Source of the DNA: Pristimantibacillus sp052113225
GTDB lineage: Bacteria; Bacillota; Bacilli; Paenibacillales; Paenibacillaceae
DNA: 64,000 nucleotides
Assembly (NCBI RefSeq): GCF_052113225.1
Contig: NZ_JBFRCT010000006.1
Span: 310,001 to 374,000 of the forward strand
Direction: 5' to 3'
Below, piece by piece: positions 51,728 to 61,373 of this stretch. The first letter of the stretch is position 1. Each line of letters begins with the position of its first letter. Position numbers and translations under genes: made by a program. Under the pieces are notes generated by a model. That model worked only from the letters and a program-made list of their open reading frames with translations. It was not told the origin of the DNA and made no database searches.

Positions 51728-52534
51728 ATGTATGATGGCAATCACTGGCAAGGACAACAATGCCACAAGAGTCACAAAAGTCACAATAGTCATGTGAGCA
51801 CAGGAACAACAACACCAACAAACGGCGGCAACACTCAAATCAGAAATTTGGTAGGTGAAATGGTTAAAATTAACCGTGGCGGCCCGGAATCATTAGTAGG
51901 AACTCTGTTGGCAGTAAAAAGCGACTACCTGGTTCTTTCGACAAGAGGTGGAGTCGTATACGTTGATCTTAGCCATGTAAAGAGCGTAACAAGGCTTGCA
52001 GATGGTGGAAGAAGCGGTGGTATTGGCAATGACTTCATCAATGCTGATAACTTTAGAGGAGTAGTAAGAGCATTACAAAAAGAATTCGTGCAAATTAACT
52101 GGGGCGGACCGGAGAAAGTAGAAGGCTTCCTCGCTGAAGTACAAGGCAACACAGCACTTATAGCTGTGAAAAATGAAGTGGTCTATATCCTTATTGATCA
52201 TATCAAAACAATCAAAAAACTTAGCTTCAACAAATCAAATGGCAACAAATCCGGAGGAAACAACAACAACAATAATCAATCCGGCGGCAACAACAACAAC
52301 AACAAAAACAACAATAACAACAAAAACAAAAACAACAAATCCGGTAATCAAGGACAATCGGGCGGTAACAAGTCTGGCAACAAATCAGGTGCACAAGCGC
52401 AAGGCCAATCAGGCAATAAAACAGGCAATAGAACAGGTAATAGAACAGGTAATAGAACTGCAGCTCAAACACAATCCACTGGCAATAAATCGAATAAAAA
52501 ATCTGGAGGCGGCAACCGCTCGAAAAAAGGCTAA
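51728..52534 (+). CDS. Probable spore-surface protein: two Sm-like modules and an Asn/Gly/Lys-rich tail
   Basis: 268 aa. A His/Ser-rich start (CHKSHKSHNSH), then two similar 50-residue beta modules: VGEMVKINRGGPESLVGTLL ... VVYVDLSHVKSV, and KEFVQINWGGPEKVEGFLAE ... VVYILIDHIKTI. These resemble DUF2642/Sm-like folds. The last 100 residues are low complexity (NNNN, SGGN, NRTGNRTG). The next gene has the same modules, and sporulation genes lie on both sides, so a coat or exosporium role is inferred. Confidence 0.65.
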   Translation: MYDGNHWQGQQCHKSHKSHNSHVSTGTTTPTNGGNTQIRNLVGEMVKINRGGPESLVGTLLAVKSDYLVLSTRGGVVYVDLSHVKSVTRLADGGRSGGIGNDFINADNFRGVVRALQKEFVQINWGGPEKVEGFLAEVQGNTALIAVKNEVVYILIDHIKTIKKLSFNKSNGNKSGGNNNNNNQSGGNNNNNKNNNNNKNKNNKSGNQGQSGGNKSGNKSGAQAQGQSGNKTGNRTGNRTGNRTAAQTQSTGNKSNKKSGGGNRSKKG

Positions 52535-52607
52535 TCGGAGGATGCCGGGCATGATTACCTGTGCCCGGCATCAACTTCAGATTCGCTTTTAAAAGGAGGT
52601 CGAGCAG

Positions 52608-53273
52608 TTGAAGAACCGTCATCCACTTTTAGATTCACAGGTTGAACTCGTTATTTCCGGGAAGGCGGGGATAAGAGGGAAAATCATCGATTTTGGACCG
52701 GATATATTAGTGCTGTATAATGGCATTCAGTTTTTCTATATTCCACTTATTCACATGCAGCAAATGAGAATTGTAAATGATGAGGAAGAGAGCTATGGCA
52801 GCACACCTGAATTGCCCTTTGAACCTTATAATGATTCCATTTCATTCCGCAAAATTTTATTGAATTCCAAAGGGATGTTCTCTGAAATCTATATTACAGG
52901 CAATCAATCTATCCATGGATATGTGACGGCTGTCATGAATGATTTCTTTGTTTTCTATTCTCCTATCTATCATTCTGTTATGATCTCGATGCGTCATCTT
53001 AAGTACTTGGTTCCATATAACGCTAATGTAACCCCTTATTCCTTATCTGCTGAACAATTCCCACTTAAGCCTACACCGTTAACCCTTGCCCGGACCTTCG
53101 ATCAGCAGCTTCGCAAACACATTGGGCAATTTGTTGTTCTTGATCTAGGAGAGAACCCGAGAAAAACTGGCGTTCTCAAAAACGTTGATCTTAACTTGCT
53201 CGAACTTGCGGATGCAAGCGGATCATCGGTATTTATCCATTATGACCATGTAAAAACGCTTCATCTGCCCTAA
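52608..53273 (+). CDS. Protein with three Sm-like modules, paralogue of its upstream neighbour
   Basis: 221 aa, TTG start seven bases after AAGGAGGTCG. Three beta modules, each ending in a V/I-x-I-x-x-x-H-x-K/Q pattern: FFYIPLIHMQQM, SVMISMRHLKYL and SVFIHYDHVKTL. This matches the module ends VDLSHVKSV and ILIDHIKTI in the preceding gene. No tail. Probably co-transcribed with it. Confidence 0.65.
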   Translation: MKNRHPLLDSQVELVISGKAGIRGKIIDFGPDILVLYNGIQFFYIPLIHMQQMRIVNDEEESYGSTPELPFEPYNDSISFRKILLNSKGMFSEIYITGNQSIHGYVTAVMNDFFVFYSPIYHSVMISMRHLKYLVPYNANVTPYSLSAEQFPLKPTPLTLARTFDQQLRKHIGQFVVLDLGENPRKTGVLKNVDLNLLELADASGSSVFIHYDHVKTLHLP

Positions 53274-53278
53274 CAAAT

Positions 53279-53324
53279 AAAGCCCTTTTAATGGCGATTT
53301 GCCAATCTGAGGGCTTTTTTTTAT
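53279..53324 (+). terminator. Terminator
   Basis: AAAGCCCT (53279-53286) pairs with AGGGCTTT (53310-53317); TGGCGATTTGCCA makes an inner hairpin; eight Ts follow. Confidence 0.85.
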
Positions 53325-53382
53325 GGAGAAAAACATGCATCACTTTCCTTCCTTAGGGGAATGCTGGAAGCGAAGGATGTGA

Positions 53383-54489
53383 ATGTCTGTGCAGCTTGCT
53401 TCCAAACCTATCGGGTTATGGCCAATCGTTATGATGACTCTGCTAAGTGTTGGCCTTGTTAATCACGTCATTGTTGTTCCAATGCTGCTGGCTGAAGCCA
53501 AGAGAGACGCCTGGCTGTGCATTCCGGTCGCGCTTATTATTGCCCTTCCGATTGCCGCTTTTCCTCTGCAGCGGGTTATGTTCAAGATGAACAGGGTACG
53601 CTTTGATGAGTGGCTTAAACAACATGTTCCGGCCTTTTTTGTATGGCTGATTCTTGCAATTATTAATCTCGCGTTACTGTTTGTTGCCTTTGGTACATTA
53701 GTGGATGTTGTTTCCTGGACGTCAAATACTTACTTGCCGGAGACCCCTCAAATAGTCGTTCTTTTTGTCTTTTGCTTTATTTGCATGTTTGCAGCAATGA
53801 ATGGACTGCGCACCATTACTTATGTTTCTTGTATCTTACTTCCCATTGTTGTTGGATTAGGGGACTTTGTGATGTCGGCTAATATGCCCGTCAAAGACTA
53901 TCGGTATTTGCTTCCGATGTTCGAGATGGGTTTCTCCCCGATATTCAAGGGAGCGGTACATTCACTAAGCGCCTTTATGGAACTGTCCTTCTTGCTGCTC
54001 ATCCAACATGAGATGACGAAGAGCTTTAAGAAATGGCATCTTATTCTTCTGACGGTCATGCTTATGGTACTTACGATTGGTCCTACAATGGGAGCAATCA
54101 CTTTGTTTGGACCAAACGAAGCCAGTCTCATGCGTTACCCGGCTTATTCCCAGTGGCGGCTCGTGAAGATTGGCAAATATTTCGAGCATGTTGATTTCTT
54201 TGCTGTTTTTCAATGGCTCTCAGGTGCTCTAGTCCGGATATCACTGCCGCTTTATCTGATTCAGATTTATGGCCCGTTCAAGAAGCTGAAGAACAAGTGG
54301 ATAAGCATGCTTATCACGGTTCTTATCCTGGCTGTTGCAAGCTTTATCGTCCTTATGAAAATGAAGTGGTATATGATCCTGATGCATGCTTATTTCTCGG
54401 TTGCCTGGATCATATTTGGCATCCTTTTGCTGCTGCTGTGGATGCTTTCTTTCCGAAAAGTGAGGAAAACAGCAGAGCCGAAAGCTTAA
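53383..54489 (+). CDS. Spore germinant receptor B subunit (GerAB/GerKB family permease)
   Basis: 368 aa, ten membrane helices of the APC-like spore permease family. WPIVMMTLLSVGLVNHVIVV at the start and FKGAVHSLSAFMELSFLLLI in the middle fit GerAB proteins, which bind the germinant. First gene of a B-A-C operon. SD GAAGGATG is close to ATG 53383. Confidence 0.9.
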   Translation: MSVQLASKPIGLWPIVMMTLLSVGLVNHVIVVPMLLAEAKRDAWLCIPVALIIALPIAAFPLQRVMFKMNRVRFDEWLKQHVPAFFVWLILAIINLALLFVAFGTLVDVVSWTSNTYLPETPQIVVLFVFCFICMFAAMNGLRTITYVSCILLPIVVGLGDFVMSANMPVKDYRYLLPMFEMGFSPIFKGAVHSLSAFMELSFLLLIQHEMTKSFKKWHLILLTVMLMVLTIGPTMGAITLFGPNEASLMRYPAYSQWRLVKIGKYFEHVDFFAVFQWLSGALVRISLPLYLIQIYGPFKKLKNKWISMLITVLILAVASFIVLMKMKWYMILMHAYFSVAWIIFGILLLLLWMLSFRKVRKTAEPKA

Positions 54490-54503
54490 GGGGGTTAAAA
54501 GCT

Positions 54504-56000
54504 ATGAGTCGCGAATCGAATGAGCAAGATCGCAAATGTGATCGTCTAGATATGATTTATGATGAGCTGGCTGGTTCCGGCGATGTCGTCAACCAAACAA
54601 TTGAGGTCGGTGAAGATCCAAAGCGGGTATTCCGCATTCTCATGTGCAGTGGCATGGTAGATATGCAGACCGTATTTATTGCTTTATTACCACAGCTGGA
54701 CAAGCTTGCTGAAAATTTAAATAGAAATAGTAGTCAGCCAGAGCATGACGACCACGAATATGCTCGGGTCACAATGGAAAATTACCAATCGCATAAAGAG
54801 GGCTTTTCGTTTGGCGCACGCCTGTCATTCGATAATGAAAGGGAGACTGCCCATTTCTTCTCTAACCTCTATTCGGGAAGTGTTATCGTTATCGATGAAA
54901 CTACGCGATCCGTCTATTCCTTTGATATCGCCAGCATCCCGGGCCGCCAGCCGGAAGAATCAACAATGGAGTTGTCTGTTAAAGGACCGCGGGACGGGTT
55001 TGTTGAAGGAATAGCTACGAATATTGCGCTGATTCGAAGGAGGCTAAGGACCCCCGACCTTTATGTGGAATATTTGAAAATCGGGACTGAATCACAGACA
55101 GAAGTCTCCATGATGTTCATGAAAAGCAAAGCCAAAGCCTCTCTGGTCAAAGAAGCTAGGAAGAGGCTTCATGCCATTCATATCGAGGCGCTGTACAGCT
55201 CATCCGAGCTGGAAGAACTCGTATCGGACAGGCCGAACAGTCTGTTCCCGCTGGTTGATTATATTGGTCGTCCTGACTATGTTGTTCAAGCGCTTATGCA
55301 AGGCAGAGTATGTCTATTGATAGATGGTAATCCATCTGTCATTATTCTTCCTGGCAATTTGACGCTGTTGATTAAATCGCCAGAGGATGCTCACCTTCCC
55401 TATTATTATGTGTCGCTTGAACGGATTCTCCGCATTATCGGTTTTGTTCTTGCTATTTGTCTTCCAGGCTTTTGGATCGCATTATCGGCCTATAACACGG
55501 ATCAAATTCCGTTCACGCTCTTGGCTACGGTAACAAACTCCCGGATCGGACTCCCAATGTCTGCAACGATGGAAATGTTTCTAATGATGGGGATGTTCGA
55601 GTTATTCCGGGAGGCAGGTGTCAGGCTGCCGAGGCCAGTTGGCCAGACGGTGTCCGTCGTAGGTGGTCTTATTATCGGGGATGCCGCCATCCGGGCAGGC
55701 ATAACCTCTCCGACCATGCTCGTGGCAGCGGCTGTGGCAGCCGTCTCAACCTTTACGCTGGTTAATCAAACGTTAAGTGGTACAGTGAGCATCTTAAGGT
55801 TTTTCGTGTTAATTCTCTCTTCGATATTTGGGATATTTGGTTTCTTCGTTGGTGTGTTTATAATCCTGATCTATATGTGTTCGCTGGAAACGTTTAATCA
55901 GAACTATATGCAGCCGCTTGCCCCAATCAAATGGAGGGAGCTCATAACGGGATTACTGCAGAAGCCTTGGAAGGCCAAAGCCAAAGGTGAGAAACCATGA
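54504..56000 (+). CDS. Spore germinant receptor A subunit (GerAA/GerKA family)
   Basis: 498 aa from ATG 54504 (AAGGGGG upstream). Soluble N-terminal domain, then four to five membrane helices from about residue 300. VSLERILRIIGFVLAICLPG, FRLPRPVGQTVSVVGGLIIG-like (RLPRPVGQTVSVVGGLIIGD), and AGITSPTMLVAAAVAAVSTF are GerA-family signatures. A much longer frame extends upstream inside gerAB but is not expected to be used. The stop overlaps the next start by four bases. Confidence 0.93.
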   Translation: MSRESNEQDRKCDRLDMIYDELAGSGDVVNQTIEVGEDPKRVFRILMCSGMVDMQTVFIALLPQLDKLAENLNRNSSQPEHDDHEYARVTMENYQSHKEGFSFGARLSFDNERETAHFFSNLYSGSVIVIDETTRSVYSFDIASIPGRQPEESTMELSVKGPRDGFVEGIATNIALIRRRLRTPDLYVEYLKIGTESQTEVSMMFMKSKAKASLVKEARKRLHAIHIEALYSSSELEELVSDRPNSLFPLVDYIGRPDYVVQALMQGRVCLLIDGNPSVIILPGNLTLLIKSPEDAHLPYYYVSLERILRIIGFVLAICLPGFWIALSAYNTDQIPFTLLATVTNSRIGLPMSATMEMFLMMGMFELFREAGVRLPRPVGQTVSVVGGLIIGDAAIRAGITSPTMLVAAAVAAVSTFTLVNQTLSGTVSILRFFVLILSSIFGIFGFFVGVFIILIYMCSLETFNQNYMQPLAPIKWRELITGLLQKPWKAKAKGEKP

Positions 56001-57169
56001 CCATTCATGCCAGGATGCGAAAATATGTGAAGTCTCTTAAAGTAAGCTTGATATTAGGTACAATGCTAATAACTGGAGGCTGCTGGGACGAAGTGAATCT
56101 GCAGGATGTCACTTACATTTCAGCCATTGGTGTTGACTATGTAGATGAACATTTTGTCGTGTATGCCCAGATGATTTCATTTGGCGTTATCGCCAAGCAG
56201 GAGGGGGCACCGCCACCAGGCAGTCCGATATGGGTAGGGAAACATGAAGGGGATACCAATCTGGCTGCCATATTTAACCTGATGGATTCTTCCCAATACA
56301 AGCTGTCGCTTAATCATCTGAAGTCGGTCGTAATCCACGAGCGTGCTTTCAGCGAAATTGAACAGATTATCGACAGCCTTAACCGGTTGAGCTCCACAAG
56401 ATTTAATTCGCTTGTATTTGGAACCAAAACAGACATTAATGATTTATTTACGATGGATATGCTATTCAACAAAACACCATTAACGACCCCGCTGTATGCA
56501 CCACATATTGAGAATAATCAGAACAGCTATGTTGTGCCTATGACGCTTCAGACGTTGGTACGCGGAGCACTTGAGCCTGCTATGACAGTAAAACTGCCTT
56601 CCCTTTCCCTCTTACCGGATGACTGGGAGAACAACAAAAAGATGCTGAAGTTTTTAACCATTAACGGAACGTTTCTATTTAATGAAAAGAAATCAGCTGG
56701 CTTTGTATCACGAGAGAAATCCAAGGGACTGATCTGGACGAGTGAAGGTTTCAAGCGGTCGCTCGTTCCGATTCGGGTTGATGATCAAAGAGCTTCTGTT
56801 ATCATTGATTCGGCCAAATCAAAGATTAAGGTTAAGTGGGATAACAATAAGCCTCAATTTGTATTAAAGACAAGTCTGACGGGACACTTAATTGAAGCAT
56901 CGACCGATTTTACAGATCAGGAGCTTAGATCTCATGTGGAACAGGTTGTAAAGGCTCAGTTGGAGGATACCTATTTGAAGGGGTTAGCCATGAATGCCGA
57001 TCTTTATGATTTGGAGCACGAGCTTTACAGGCATAAGAATAAAGAGTGGAAACGTCTGGTTCAAGAGGAATGGAAGCCTGGCCCAAAGGACTTGATCATC
57101 GAGGTGAAATGTCGGATTACGAAGGAATCGGAGCTTCGCTCGAAATCAGAACTCCAATTGCATACATAA
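55997..57169 (+). CDS. Spore germinant receptor C subunit (GerAC/GerKC lipoprotein)
   Basis: 390 aa. Lipobox LITGGCWDEVNL with the family's Cys-Trp-Asp start, then the three-domain GerC fold (YISAIGVDYVDEHFVVYAQM; FLTINGTFLFNEKKSAGFVS). Anchored to the outer face of the inner spore membrane. Coupled to the A gene by ATGA. Confidence 0.93.
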   Translation: MTIHARMRKYVKSLKVSLILGTMLITGGCWDEVNLQDVTYISAIGVDYVDEHFVVYAQMISFGVIAKQEGAPPPGSPIWVGKHEGDTNLAAIFNLMDSSQYKLSLNHLKSVVIHERAFSEIEQIIDSLNRLSSTRFNSLVFGTKTDINDLFTMDMLFNKTPLTTPLYAPHIENNQNSYVVPMTLQTLVRGALEPAMTVKLPSLSLLPDDWENNKKMLKFLTINGTFLFNEKKSAGFVSREKSKGLIWTSEGFKRSLVPIRVDDQRASVIIDSAKSKIKVKWDNNKPQFVLKTSLTGHLIEASTDFTDQELRSHVEQVVKAQLEDTYLKGLAMNADLYDLEHELYRHKNKEWKRLVQEEWKPGPKDLIIEVKCRITKESELRSKSELQLHT

Positions 57170-57233
57170 TCCATGGGATTTACGCCCATAATACGTATGC
57201 TTCCATAATCTTGGCATGAAGGAGACGAGACAT

Positions 57234-57458
57234 ATGCTTCAAGCTCTAACCGCGAAAGAATTGGAATATATCGCGGATTCACTATCCAATGAAGATTTGT
57301 TGATTAAGCAAAATGCCCTGCTGGCATCGCTTGCGATGAACCCACAGTTAAGACAAGCAGGTGCCAGTGAATTGCAGACGCATCAGCATCATTATCAAAT
57401 GCTGATGCAGGCACTGCAGCAGCACCAGCACATGGCGCCGACACAACCGCAGCAGTAA
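57234..57458 (+). CDS. Small CotF-associated spore protein
   Basis: 74 aa from ATG 57234 (AAGGAGACGAG upstream). Helical start ALTAKELEYIADSLSNEDLL, then a His/Gln-rich end (HQHHYQML, HQHMAP). Such short proteins commonly precede CotF-like coat genes in Paenibacillus and Bacillus. Role inferred from its neighbour 23 bp downstream. Confidence 0.7.
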   Translation: MLQALTAKELEYIADSLSNEDLLIKQNALLASLAMNPQLRQAGASELQTHQHHYQMLMQALQQHQHMAPTQPQQ

Positions 57459-57481
57459 TAAGATAGGGAGGAATCTAAACC

Positions 57482-57862
57482 ATGTATCAACAACATCATT
57501 TACCAGACGAGGATTTAGCGTACACGGTATTATCGGATCTGAAGCGTGTCGTTCGTGAATATGCAACGGCTGCAACGGAATCGAGTTGCCCGGAAGTACG
57601 TCAAATGTTTACTCAATTACTGAACAGCACATTGAAGCTGCAAGGGAACCTTTTCACAACGATGCAATCGGCTAATATGTACAACACAGCATCACCTGCT
57701 CTGCGCCAAGAGATCGACAAGCAGACGAAAGAATATCAACAAACGCAGCAAAAGACATCACAATATTTACAGCAGCGTATGGGCACAGCACAGCCATCGT
57801 TCATGCAATACGGGCAATCTCAACAGCCGCAGCAACAGTCTCATCAGCCTTTCTACATGTAA
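57482..57862 (+). CDS. CotF-family spore coat protein
   Basis: 126 aa. DEDLAYTVLSDLKRVVREYA, ATESSCPEVRQMFTQLLNST and EYQQTQQKTSQYLQQRM match the helical bundle of CotF-type coat proteins. Gln-rich C-terminal tail. Ends at a strong terminator. Confidence 0.85.
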   Translation: MYQQHHLPDEDLAYTVLSDLKRVVREYATAATESSCPEVRQMFTQLLNSTLKLQGNLFTTMQSANMYNTASPALRQEIDKQTKEYQQTQQKTSQYLQQRMGTAQPSFMQYGQSQQPQQQSHQPFYM

Positions 57863-57890
57863 AGACCCTTCGGGGTCTTTCGTTTTTTTT
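57861..57890 (+). terminator. Terminator
   Basis: AAAGACCC (57861-57868), loop TTCG, GGGTCTTT (57873-57880) and a T run. Confidence 0.93.
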
Positions 57891-57956
57891 CTTTGCAGGA
57901 ACCTTTAATTCGTTGTAAAATATTTTAATAACCGCAGTTTTGGAAGGAGTTTGACG

Positions 57957-58448
57957 ATGAACGAACTACAGCTGAAAGTGCTGGAGCTGCTGAAGGAAGA
58001 CGCGCGCCGTGATGCGGAGCTGATCGCCGCCATGTTGAATGAGCCTGTGGAGAGCGTGAAGCAAGCGATTGCATACATGGAAGAAGAACATATCATCGTT
58101 AAATATGCGACAGTTGTGAACTGGAGCAAGGTTGATGACGAGAAGGTTACGGCATTAATCGAGGTTCAAATTACACCTGAGCGCGGGCGCGGCTTTGAAG
58201 GCATTGCCGAGCGCATTTACTTATATCCGGAAGTGAAGTCAGTCTATCTGATGTCCGGGGCTTATGATCTGCTTGTAGAAATCGAAGGAAAAAACTTGAA
58301 AGAGGTTGCCTCTTTCGTTTCCAATAAATTATCTCCAATCGACAAAGTGCTGTCGACGAAAACAAACTTTATTCTGAAAAAATACAAACAGGACGGAATT
58401 ATCTTCGAGGAGCATGAAGGCGACCATCGACTGATGATTTCGCCGTAA
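57957..58448 (+). CDS. Lrp/AsnC-family regulator
   Basis: 163 aa from ATG 57957 (AAGGAG nine bases upstream). N-terminal HTH (QLKVLELLKEDARRDAELIA, EPVESVKQAIAYME) and a C-terminal RAM domain (ALIEVQITPERGRGFEGIAE, VYLMSGAYDLLVEIEGKNL). Thirteen bases before an aminotransferase gene, which it probably controls in response to an amino acid. Confidence 0.9.
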   Translation: MNELQLKVLELLKEDARRDAELIAAMLNEPVESVKQAIAYMEEEHIIVKYATVVNWSKVDDEKVTALIEVQITPERGRGFEGIAERIYLYPEVKSVYLMSGAYDLLVEIEGKNLKEVASFVSNKLSPIDKVLSTKTNFILKKYKQDGIIFEEHEGDHRLMISP

Positions 58449-58461
58449 AAGGATGATGGCT

Positions 58462-59670
58462 ATGATTAAAGACGAGGTTACATCCAATCATCGCCAATCA
58501 ATGGCAGAATATTTATCGCCTCTTGCACGGAGTATTAAACCGTCAGGTATCCGGCGCTTTTTTGATTTGGTAAGTACCCGTAAGGATGTTATTACTCTTG
58601 GCGTTGGCGAGCCGGATTTCGTAACGCCATGGCATGTGCGTGATGCAGCTGTATATGCGTTGGAGAAAGGTAAGACTCAATATACATCCAATGCAGGTAT
58701 GCCGGAATTGCGTGAAGCAATCGGGCAATATTTGAATGATTCTTTTGCTGTATCCTATAATCCAGCTAATGAGATTTTGGTAACAGTAGGAGGCAGTGAA
58801 GCAATTGATCTGGCGCTTCGGGCGTTGATTAGTCCTGGTGATGAGATACTGATCCCTGAGCCATGCTATATTTCTTATTCTCCGATTACGACATTAAGCG
58901 GCGGCAAAGCAGTGGGTATTGAGACGTTCGCGAAAGATAATTTCAAGTTGAAGGCTGAGTCGCTGCAAGCGGTGATTACGCCAAAATCAAAAGTCCTTAT
59001 TTTATGTTATCCAAGCAATCCAACCGGCGGCATTATGACGTATGAGGATTGGCTGCCGATTGCCAAGGTTGTTGAAGAGAATGACCTGATCGTGATCTCG
59101 GATGAGATTTATGCGGAGCTTACTTATGGCACGAAGCATGTGAGCTTTGCTGCAATGCCAGGCATGAAAGACCGGACACTACTTGTGAGCGGCTTCTCCA
59201 AAGCTTTTGCAATGACCGGCTGGCGGATGGGCTACGCTTGCGGCCATCAGGATCTGATCGGGGCAATGCTGAAGATTCATCAATATACGGTCATGTGTGC
59301 TCCAATTATGGCACAGTATGCGGCCCTTGAAGCGTTAACACCGCATGGTCTGGAAGAGAAGGATCGGATGATGGAAGCTTATAACCAGCGGAGACGTCTG
59401 GTTGTCAAGGGCTTCCGTCAGATTGGTCTCGAATGTCATGAGCCTGAAGGTGCGTTCTATGCCTTCCCGTCAATTACGTCAACTGGACTAACCTCCGAGC
59501 AATTCGCTCAGCGTCTGCTGGAGGAGGGCAATGTTGCTGCTGTTCCAGGGGATGTGTTTGGACTCGGTGGAGAAGGACATCTGCGCTGTTCTTATGCGAC
59601 TTCCGTTGCTCAATTGACAGAGGCTCTTGACCGAATCGGACATTTTGTTCATAAGCTTAAGCAGGGCTGA
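58462..59670 (+). CDS. Class I aminotransferase (PatA/AspC-like)
   Basis: 402 aa. Fold type I motifs: VGEPDFVTPWHVRDAA, YTSNAGMPELREAI, LCYPSNPTGG, VISDEIYAELTYG, PLP Lys in SGFSKAFAMTGWRMGY and Arg in LRCSYATS. Substrate unclear; relatives include aromatic and N-acetyl-LL-diaminopimelate aminotransferases. ATG 58462 is better spaced from AAAGG than ATG 58453. Paired with the Lrp gene. Confidence 0.88.
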   Translation: MIKDEVTSNHRQSMAEYLSPLARSIKPSGIRRFFDLVSTRKDVITLGVGEPDFVTPWHVRDAAVYALEKGKTQYTSNAGMPELREAIGQYLNDSFAVSYNPANEILVTVGGSEAIDLALRALISPGDEILIPEPCYISYSPITTLSGGKAVGIETFAKDNFKLKAESLQAVITPKSKVLILCYPSNPTGGIMTYEDWLPIAKVVEENDLIVISDEIYAELTYGTKHVSFAAMPGMKDRTLLVSGFSKAFAMTGWRMGYACGHQDLIGAMLKIHQYTVMCAPIMAQYAALEALTPHGLEEKDRMMEAYNQRRRLVVKGFRQIGLECHEPEGAFYAFPSITSTGLTSEQFAQRLLEEGNVAAVPGDVFGLGGEGHLRCSYATSVAQLTEALDRIGHFVHKLKQG

Positions 59671-59688
59671 TACGTGAACAGCGATAGG

Positions 59689-59720
59689 CAGGCAGGGCGC
59701 GTCCCTTGCCTGTTTTTTTA
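59689..59720 (+). terminator. Terminator
   Basis: CAGGCA-GGG (59689-59697) with CCC-T-TGCCTG (59703-59712) and a T run. Confidence 0.8.
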
Positions 59721-59800
59721 TGGCCTCAAGCTTCGAAGGCAAGTTAATTTATGGTATAGTGTAGGAAAATTCCCCCTAGATGAAAGGGCTGATCAGCTAG

Positions 59801-60373
59801 ATGAAAATATATACACGTACAGGAGATAAAGGGCAGACCTCCCTTATCGGCGGGCGCGTAAGCAAGGATGATATCCGGGTAGAGGCTTACGGTACAATCG
59901 ATGAACTGAATGCATTTGTTGGGCAGGCAGCAGCGGAAGCAGCAAAGCACGATGAACTGAAAGACATGGCTGAGCTGCTCGGTGATATTATGCAGGAGCT
60001 GTTCGACTGCGGTTCGGATTTGGCGTATGCGAGCCCTGGAGCACCGCTGAAAATGACGGATGAACCGGCGGCAAGACTGGAAGCGATAATCGATCAATAC
60101 ACCGAGGAAGCTCCGGAAATTACGAAATTTATTTTGCCGGGAGGAAGCCCGGTGTCGGCCTTGTTGCATGTATGCCGGACCGTATGCCGCCGTGCCGAGC
60201 GCCGTGTTGTGACGCTGGCAGCCGAGCATCCGGCTAATCCGGAAGTGCAGAAATATTTGAACCGGCTATCGGATTTCTTCTTCGCTGCGGCAAGAGTCGC
60301 TAATGCGAAGCTTGGCGTACCGGATACGGAGTATGTACGGAGTGCGAATGTGTTCCGCAAGTCTTCTAAATGA
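59801..60373 (+). CDS. Cob(I)yrinic acid a,c-diamide adenosyltransferase, PduO type
   Basis: 190 aa. ATP loop YTRTGDKGQTSLIGG, EAYGTIDELNAFVGQAA and VCRRAERRVV with the conserved Arg/Glu pairs mark the PduO/MMAB-like family. It transfers adenosyl from ATP to cob(I)alamin, giving coenzyme B12. No B12-dependent enzyme or B12 riboswitch is seen nearby. Overlaps the next gene by four bases. Confidence 0.92.
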   Translation: MKIYTRTGDKGQTSLIGGRVSKDDIRVEAYGTIDELNAFVGQAAAEAAKHDELKDMAELLGDIMQELFDCGSDLAYASPGAPLKMTDEPAARLEAIIDQYTEEAPEITKFILPGGSPVSALLHVCRTVCRRAERRVVTLAAEHPANPEVQKYLNRLSDFFFAAARVANAKLGVPDTEYVRSANVFRKSSK

Positions 60374-61320
60374 TGATAGAAGATATTGCAGGTTACTATA
60401 AACCGCTGGTCGTGGAGGTCAGCGAGGAAATGGCCGGGAAGGATGTCCGGACCGTGCTGGAGCGAAAGCTGGGCGTGTCACGTACACTTCTTTCGAAGCT
60501 TAAGCTCACCGAGTTTGGCATTACCATAAACGGAGTACGGGCCTATACAACAGCGAAGGTCGCAGCAGGAGACCTCGTTGCGATTCGAATGGAAGAGGAA
60601 ACCTCGGATGATATTATGCCGCAGGAGATGCCGCTTCGTATTGTGTTTGAGGATGAATATTTATTAATCGTTAATAAGCCGGCGGGTATTGTTGTTCATC
60701 CCACACATGGGCATTACACCGGGACTCTTGCTAATGGAATCGTACAGCATTGGCAGGTTCGTGGCGAAAAGGTAAGATTTCGGCCGGTGCACCGGCTTGA
60801 TGAAGATACATCAGGTCTTGTAGCGATTGCGAAAAATCCATATATTCATCAGCAGCTTTCAGAACAGCTTCAAGCGGGAACAATTATGAAACTATACTGC
60901 GCGTATGTGTACGGAAGTCCAGATCCGGCAGATGGTACGGTTGATGCTCCAATTGACAGGGATCCGGATGAGCCGCATGTCCGCATTGTAACGCCGGAAG
61001 GATATCCTTCTGTAACGCATTATAAGACGGTGCTGGTGTTTGGCGAAGATGCGGCGGCGAAGGTACGCCTTAAGCTTGAGACAGGACGGACACATCAGAT
61101 CCGAGTTCATATGAAACATATCGGATGTCCGCTTATTGGAGATCAAATGTACGGACCAAAGACGAGTGGGAATCAGGAATGGGAGAGCACGGCAGGCAGG
61201 CAGGCACTCCATGCGGAGACGCTGGGGCTGACTCATCCGATGACGAAGCAATGGATGGAATGGACGGCAGATTTGCCGCCGGAGTTTGTTGCGTTAGAAG
61301 AGGTTCTTAGCGAAGCTTGA
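60370..61320 (+). CDS. RluA-family pseudouridine synthase
   Basis: 316 aa. S4-like N-terminal domain (LGVSRTLLSKLKLTEFGITI), then catalytic motif HRLDEDTSGLVAIAK with the nucleophile Asp, and LKLETGRTHQIRVHMKHIGC. Isomerises uridines in rRNA or tRNA; RluD-like or YhcT/YjbO-like, exact target not readable. Confidence 0.92.
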   Translation: MMIEDIAGYYKPLVVEVSEEMAGKDVRTVLERKLGVSRTLLSKLKLTEFGITINGVRAYTTAKVAAGDLVAIRMEEETSDDIMPQEMPLRIVFEDEYLLIVNKPAGIVVHPTHGHYTGTLANGIVQHWQVRGEKVRFRPVHRLDEDTSGLVAIAKNPYIHQQLSEQLQAGTIMKLYCAYVYGSPDPADGTVDAPIDRDPDEPHVRIVTPEGYPSVTHYKTVLVFGEDAAAKVRLKLETGRTHQIRVHMKHIGCPLIGDQMYGPKTSGNQEWESTAGRQALHAETLGLTHPMTKQWMEWTADLPPEFVALEEVLSEA

Positions 61321-61337
61321 AAGCAGCATAGGAAGTA

Positions 61338-61354
61338 GAATTGCTTCGCAATTC
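61338..61354. repeat. Single hairpin copy of the 41-bp repeat core
   Basis: GAATTGC-TTC-GCAATTC is identical to the hairpin core of the 46.97-47.14 kb array, and again ends immediately before a ribosome site (TTTAGGAGG). Confidence 0.85.
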
Positions 61355-61373
61355 TTTAGGAGGATACAGACAG

